Source of the DNA: an uncultured Paracoccaceae bacterium
Lineage (GTDB): Bacteria; Pseudomonadota; Alphaproteobacteria; Rhodobacterales; Rhodobacteraceae
DNA: 64,000 nucleotides
Direction: 5' to 3'
Assembly: GCA_938005545.1 (NCBI GenBank)
Contig: CALKXV010000031.1
Span: 1-64,000, forward strand
Shown here piece by piece: positions 62,442-64,000 of this stretch. How positions within the stretch are numbered: the first letter of the stretch is position 1; each line of letters begins with the position of its first letter. The position numbers and the translations under genes were made by a program. Under the pieces are notes generated by a model. It had not been told where the DNA came from. It worked only from the letters and a program-made list of their open reading frames with translations, and did no database searches.

Positions 62442-62735
62442 ATGACCGACCAGTTTGAATGGGATGAGGACAAGAACGCCAGTAACCTTGAGAAACACGG
62501 GATTAGCTTCGAAGAAGCCTCCGAGATTTTTAAGGGGCCAGTGTTCACAAACACGGATGACCGATTTGACTACGGAGAGGCCCGTGAGAACAGCATCGGC
62601 ATTCTTGGAGAACTGGTTGTGATCAGCGTCGTGCACACAGATCGCAGTGGCAAGACGCGGATGATCTCGGCTCGTAAGGCAACGAAGAAAGAAAGGCGGT
62701 TGTTCTATGACTATCTCGAAAAAGCGATTGGCTGA
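62442..62735 (+). CDS. brnT: BrnT-family ribonuclease toxin
   Basis: A 97-residue type II toxin with RelE-like fold. FEWDEDKNASNLEKHGISFEEA is the family start, later VVHTDRSGKTRMISARKATKKE with the basic RNA-cutting surface. TAGGAG is 5 bases upstream. Its end overlaps brnA by 29 bases, the usual arrangement for this pair; the complex represses the promoter above. Confidence 0.93.
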   Translation: MTDQFEWDEDKNASNLEKHGISFEEASEIFKGPVFTNTDDRFDYGEARENSIGILGELVVISVVHTDRSGKTRMISARKATKKERRLFYDYLEKAIG

Positions 62736-62973
62736 ATTAGACGCCATCCGGGACGAAGACATTGATACATCCGATATACCCGAGTTGGATGCCTCGTTCT
62801 TTGAAACCGCCAAGCTCGTCATTCCCGCTGGACTGACGAAAAAGACGGTGACAATGCGTATGGATGAAGATGTGCTGTCTTGGTTCAAGTCAGGCGGCAA
62901 GGGTCATCTGACGCGGATGAATGCCGTTCTGCGTGCCTATATGGTCTCTCAGCAAGATGCGGCTCAAGACTAG
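62707..62973 (+). CDS. brnA: BrnA-family antitoxin
   Basis: An 88-residue antitoxin with a C-terminal ribbon-helix-helix (KKTVTMRMDEDVLSWFKSGG, then HLTRMNAVLRAYM). The N-terminal part wraps the toxin. The start lies within brnT. With BrnT it should stabilise the mobile element. Confidence 0.93.
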   Translation: MTISKKRLAELDAIRDEDIDTSDIPELDASFFETAKLVIPAGLTKKTVTMRMDEDVLSWFKSGGKGHLTRMNAVLRAYMVSQQDAAQD

Positions 62974-63182
62974 TAGTTTTATTCAGGAAAACGCAGAAAA
63001 CTGCGGTTTGCATGGTTCACAGTGACCCGTTTTTCTGATACACAATCCTCACAGCTTAAATCATTGCTCCATCTCGGATTCTGACCACATACCTGTGGCC
63101 CGAGCGGGGTTACTTTGCTGTCACGCCCACAAGGCGCGGCACCCATTGTCGCGTCCAATTTAAAATGAATGAGGAGTTCAAC

Positions 63183-63518
63183 ATGACATCAACGCCACCT
63201 GCGGACACACTACGCGATGGCAATGTGAAAGCGACGATCTGGAAAAATGAGGGGGACAAAGGTGCGTATTACAGCACGACATTCTCTCGAACCTACAAAG
63301 ACGACAAAGGCGAGTATCGAGAAACACAGTCTTTTTCATCAAACGATCTGCTGCGTATTTCAGAACTGGCTCGTGAAGCCCATCATCACACCAAAGAATT
63401 GCGTCAACGGGATTATGCGGAACGACGCGATCCGAGCCAAGACGCGGATGGCGTGGAGCAACGGTTGCGGAATAATCGCGCCTCGCGTTCTCAATCTCGC
63501 GAAGGGCGAGAACGGTAA
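63183..63518 (+). CDS. conserved mobile-element protein of unknown function
   Basis: A 111-residue protein, VKATIWKNEGDKGAYYSTTF with SRTYKDDKGEYRETQSFSS, similar in style to short proteins often seen on plasmids and islands. GAGGAG is 6-7 bases before ATG 63183; an ATG at 63165 is less likely. Charged C-terminus (RDPSQDADGVEQRLRNN). Function unknown. Confidence 0.65.
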   Translation: MTSTPPADTLRDGNVKATIWKNEGDKGAYYSTTFSRTYKDDKGEYRETQSFSSNDLLRISELAREAHHHTKELRQRDYAERRDPSQDADGVEQRLRNNRASRSQSREGRER

Positions 63519-63640
63519 TTTCGTAAATTAGATTGCCCTTGACGAGATCCAAAACTTAAGAGATGTTCTTTATTTGTTCTCATTGGGGGCAATTTGAAAT
63601 GGAGAGATGAAATATGAACGACTGATAGAAAGAAAATTTT

Positions 63641-63943
63641 GTGACGAAGAAGAAAGACGTATTAGAGACGACCGCAGACACCATCGAAAACCATCTTGCG
63701 GAATTTCAGCCGCTTTTGGATGATATCAACATACCCGAAGATCAAAGACGCGAATTTGTGGAAATGCTTTGGTCGATCATGGTACAATTCGTGGCACTTG
63801 GATTTGGTGCAGATACCGCCAGCCAAGCCATCGCGACACATATCGCAAACACATTGAATGATGAGCCATCGGCTCTCTCGGATGTCTTTGCCGTGTCGCA
63901 AAAACGTATTTCAGAAACCGACATTGAGACGAGGCCCTTATGA
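63641..63943 (+). CDS. hypothetical protein before the recombinase gene
   Basis: A 100-residue protein starting at GTG 63641, helical and acidic (LAEFQPLLDDINIPEDQRRE, VEMLWSIMVQFVALGFG). The stop overlaps the start of the recombinase frame by 4 bases, so it is probably translated with it. No family recognised. Confidence 0.55.
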   Translation: MTKKKDVLETTADTIENHLAEFQPLLDDINIPEDQRREFVEMLWSIMVQFVALGFGADTASQAIATHIANTLNDEPSALSDVFAVSQKRISETDIETRPL

Positions 63944-64000
63944 GTACCGATATTGCAAAGCACCCCAAGCTGACCGAGGCCGTCATTTACTGCCGCGTGT
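63940..64000 (+). CDS. serine recombinase, N-terminal fragment at window edge
   Basis: ATG 63940 encodes MSTDIAKHPKLTEAVIYCRV before the window ends. AVIYCRV is the beta-strand before the catalytic Ser of large serine recombinases (normally YCRVSS), so this is the start of such an integrase, perhaps the one mobilising the element. The rest is outside. Confidence 0.65.
   Translation, partial: MSTDIAKHPKLTEAVIYCRV

Overview
The window reads as a chromosomal segment of a marine Roseobacter-group alphaproteobacterium (Rhodobacteraceae). The evidence is the gene order murB-ddl-ftsQ-ftsA-ftsZ ... lpxC-bamD-recN, paired DUF2484 genes before murB, DUF6477, DUF6456 and DUF4342 proteins, a VPLPA-CTERM protein, a fused indolepyruvate oxidoreductase, and a GH108 muramidase/holin set inside the cytochrome c maturation locus.

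Layout. (1) 1-655: the right end of an IS21-family element (last codons of istB plus terminal repeats) cuts off a tyrosine integrase lying directly downstream of tRNA-Leu(CAG), a decayed integration site. (2) 0.7-10.9 kb: guaA, an MttB-family methyltransferase, small family-specific genes, aquaporin Z, a corrinoid protein with its DUF1638 neighbour, an SGNH hydrolase and a radical SAM protein. (3) 11.0-25.6 kb: the cell wall and division cluster without murC or murG, with a regulatory region rich in DnaA boxes before ftsZ and three pilus-type (TadG/TadE) genes between ftsZ and lpxC. (4) 25.6-40.9 kb: betaine-homocysteine methyltransferase, a LysR regulator divergent from the indolepyruvate oxidoreductase, an acyltransferase, murI, argC, ccmE, the holin/muramidase genes, ccmF, ccmH, an enoyl-CoA hydratase and a GST.

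(5) 40.9-43.9 kb is a scar zone: a cytochrome c/SCO remnant, a membrane gene with one nonsense codon, a beheaded ABC solute-binding gene and intact genes between them. (6) 43.9-48.8 kb is the most unusual block: a cytoplasmic S8 (subtilisin-like) peptidase coupled to a soluble PAP2/haloperoxidase-type enzyme with a GGAH-repeat N-terminus, divergent from a winged-helix plus TPR regulator. The 200 bp between them carry four TTTCACG repeats at helical-turn-like spacing. I do not recognise this trio as a described system.

(7) 49.1-64 kb is mobile DNA: a broken large serine recombinase, mobC-like and relaxase genes, a VirD4/TraG coupling protein with a long N-terminal extension, an AT-rich cargo block (unknown 375-aa protein facing an OLD-type ATPase-nuclease), a resolvase with a 40-aa coupled leader ORF, brnTA toxin-antitoxin, accessory genes, and at the window edge the first codons of another serine recombinase. 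No mating-pore genes are present, so it looks like a mobilizable rather than self-conjugative element.

How genes work together: guaA and the division cluster are housekeeping; the MttB-like protein, corrinoid protein and betaine-homocysteine methyltransferase could together move methyl groups from osmolytes such as glycine betaine; ccmE/F/H assemble c-type cytochromes; relaxase, MobC and coupling protein would mobilise the last 15 kb.
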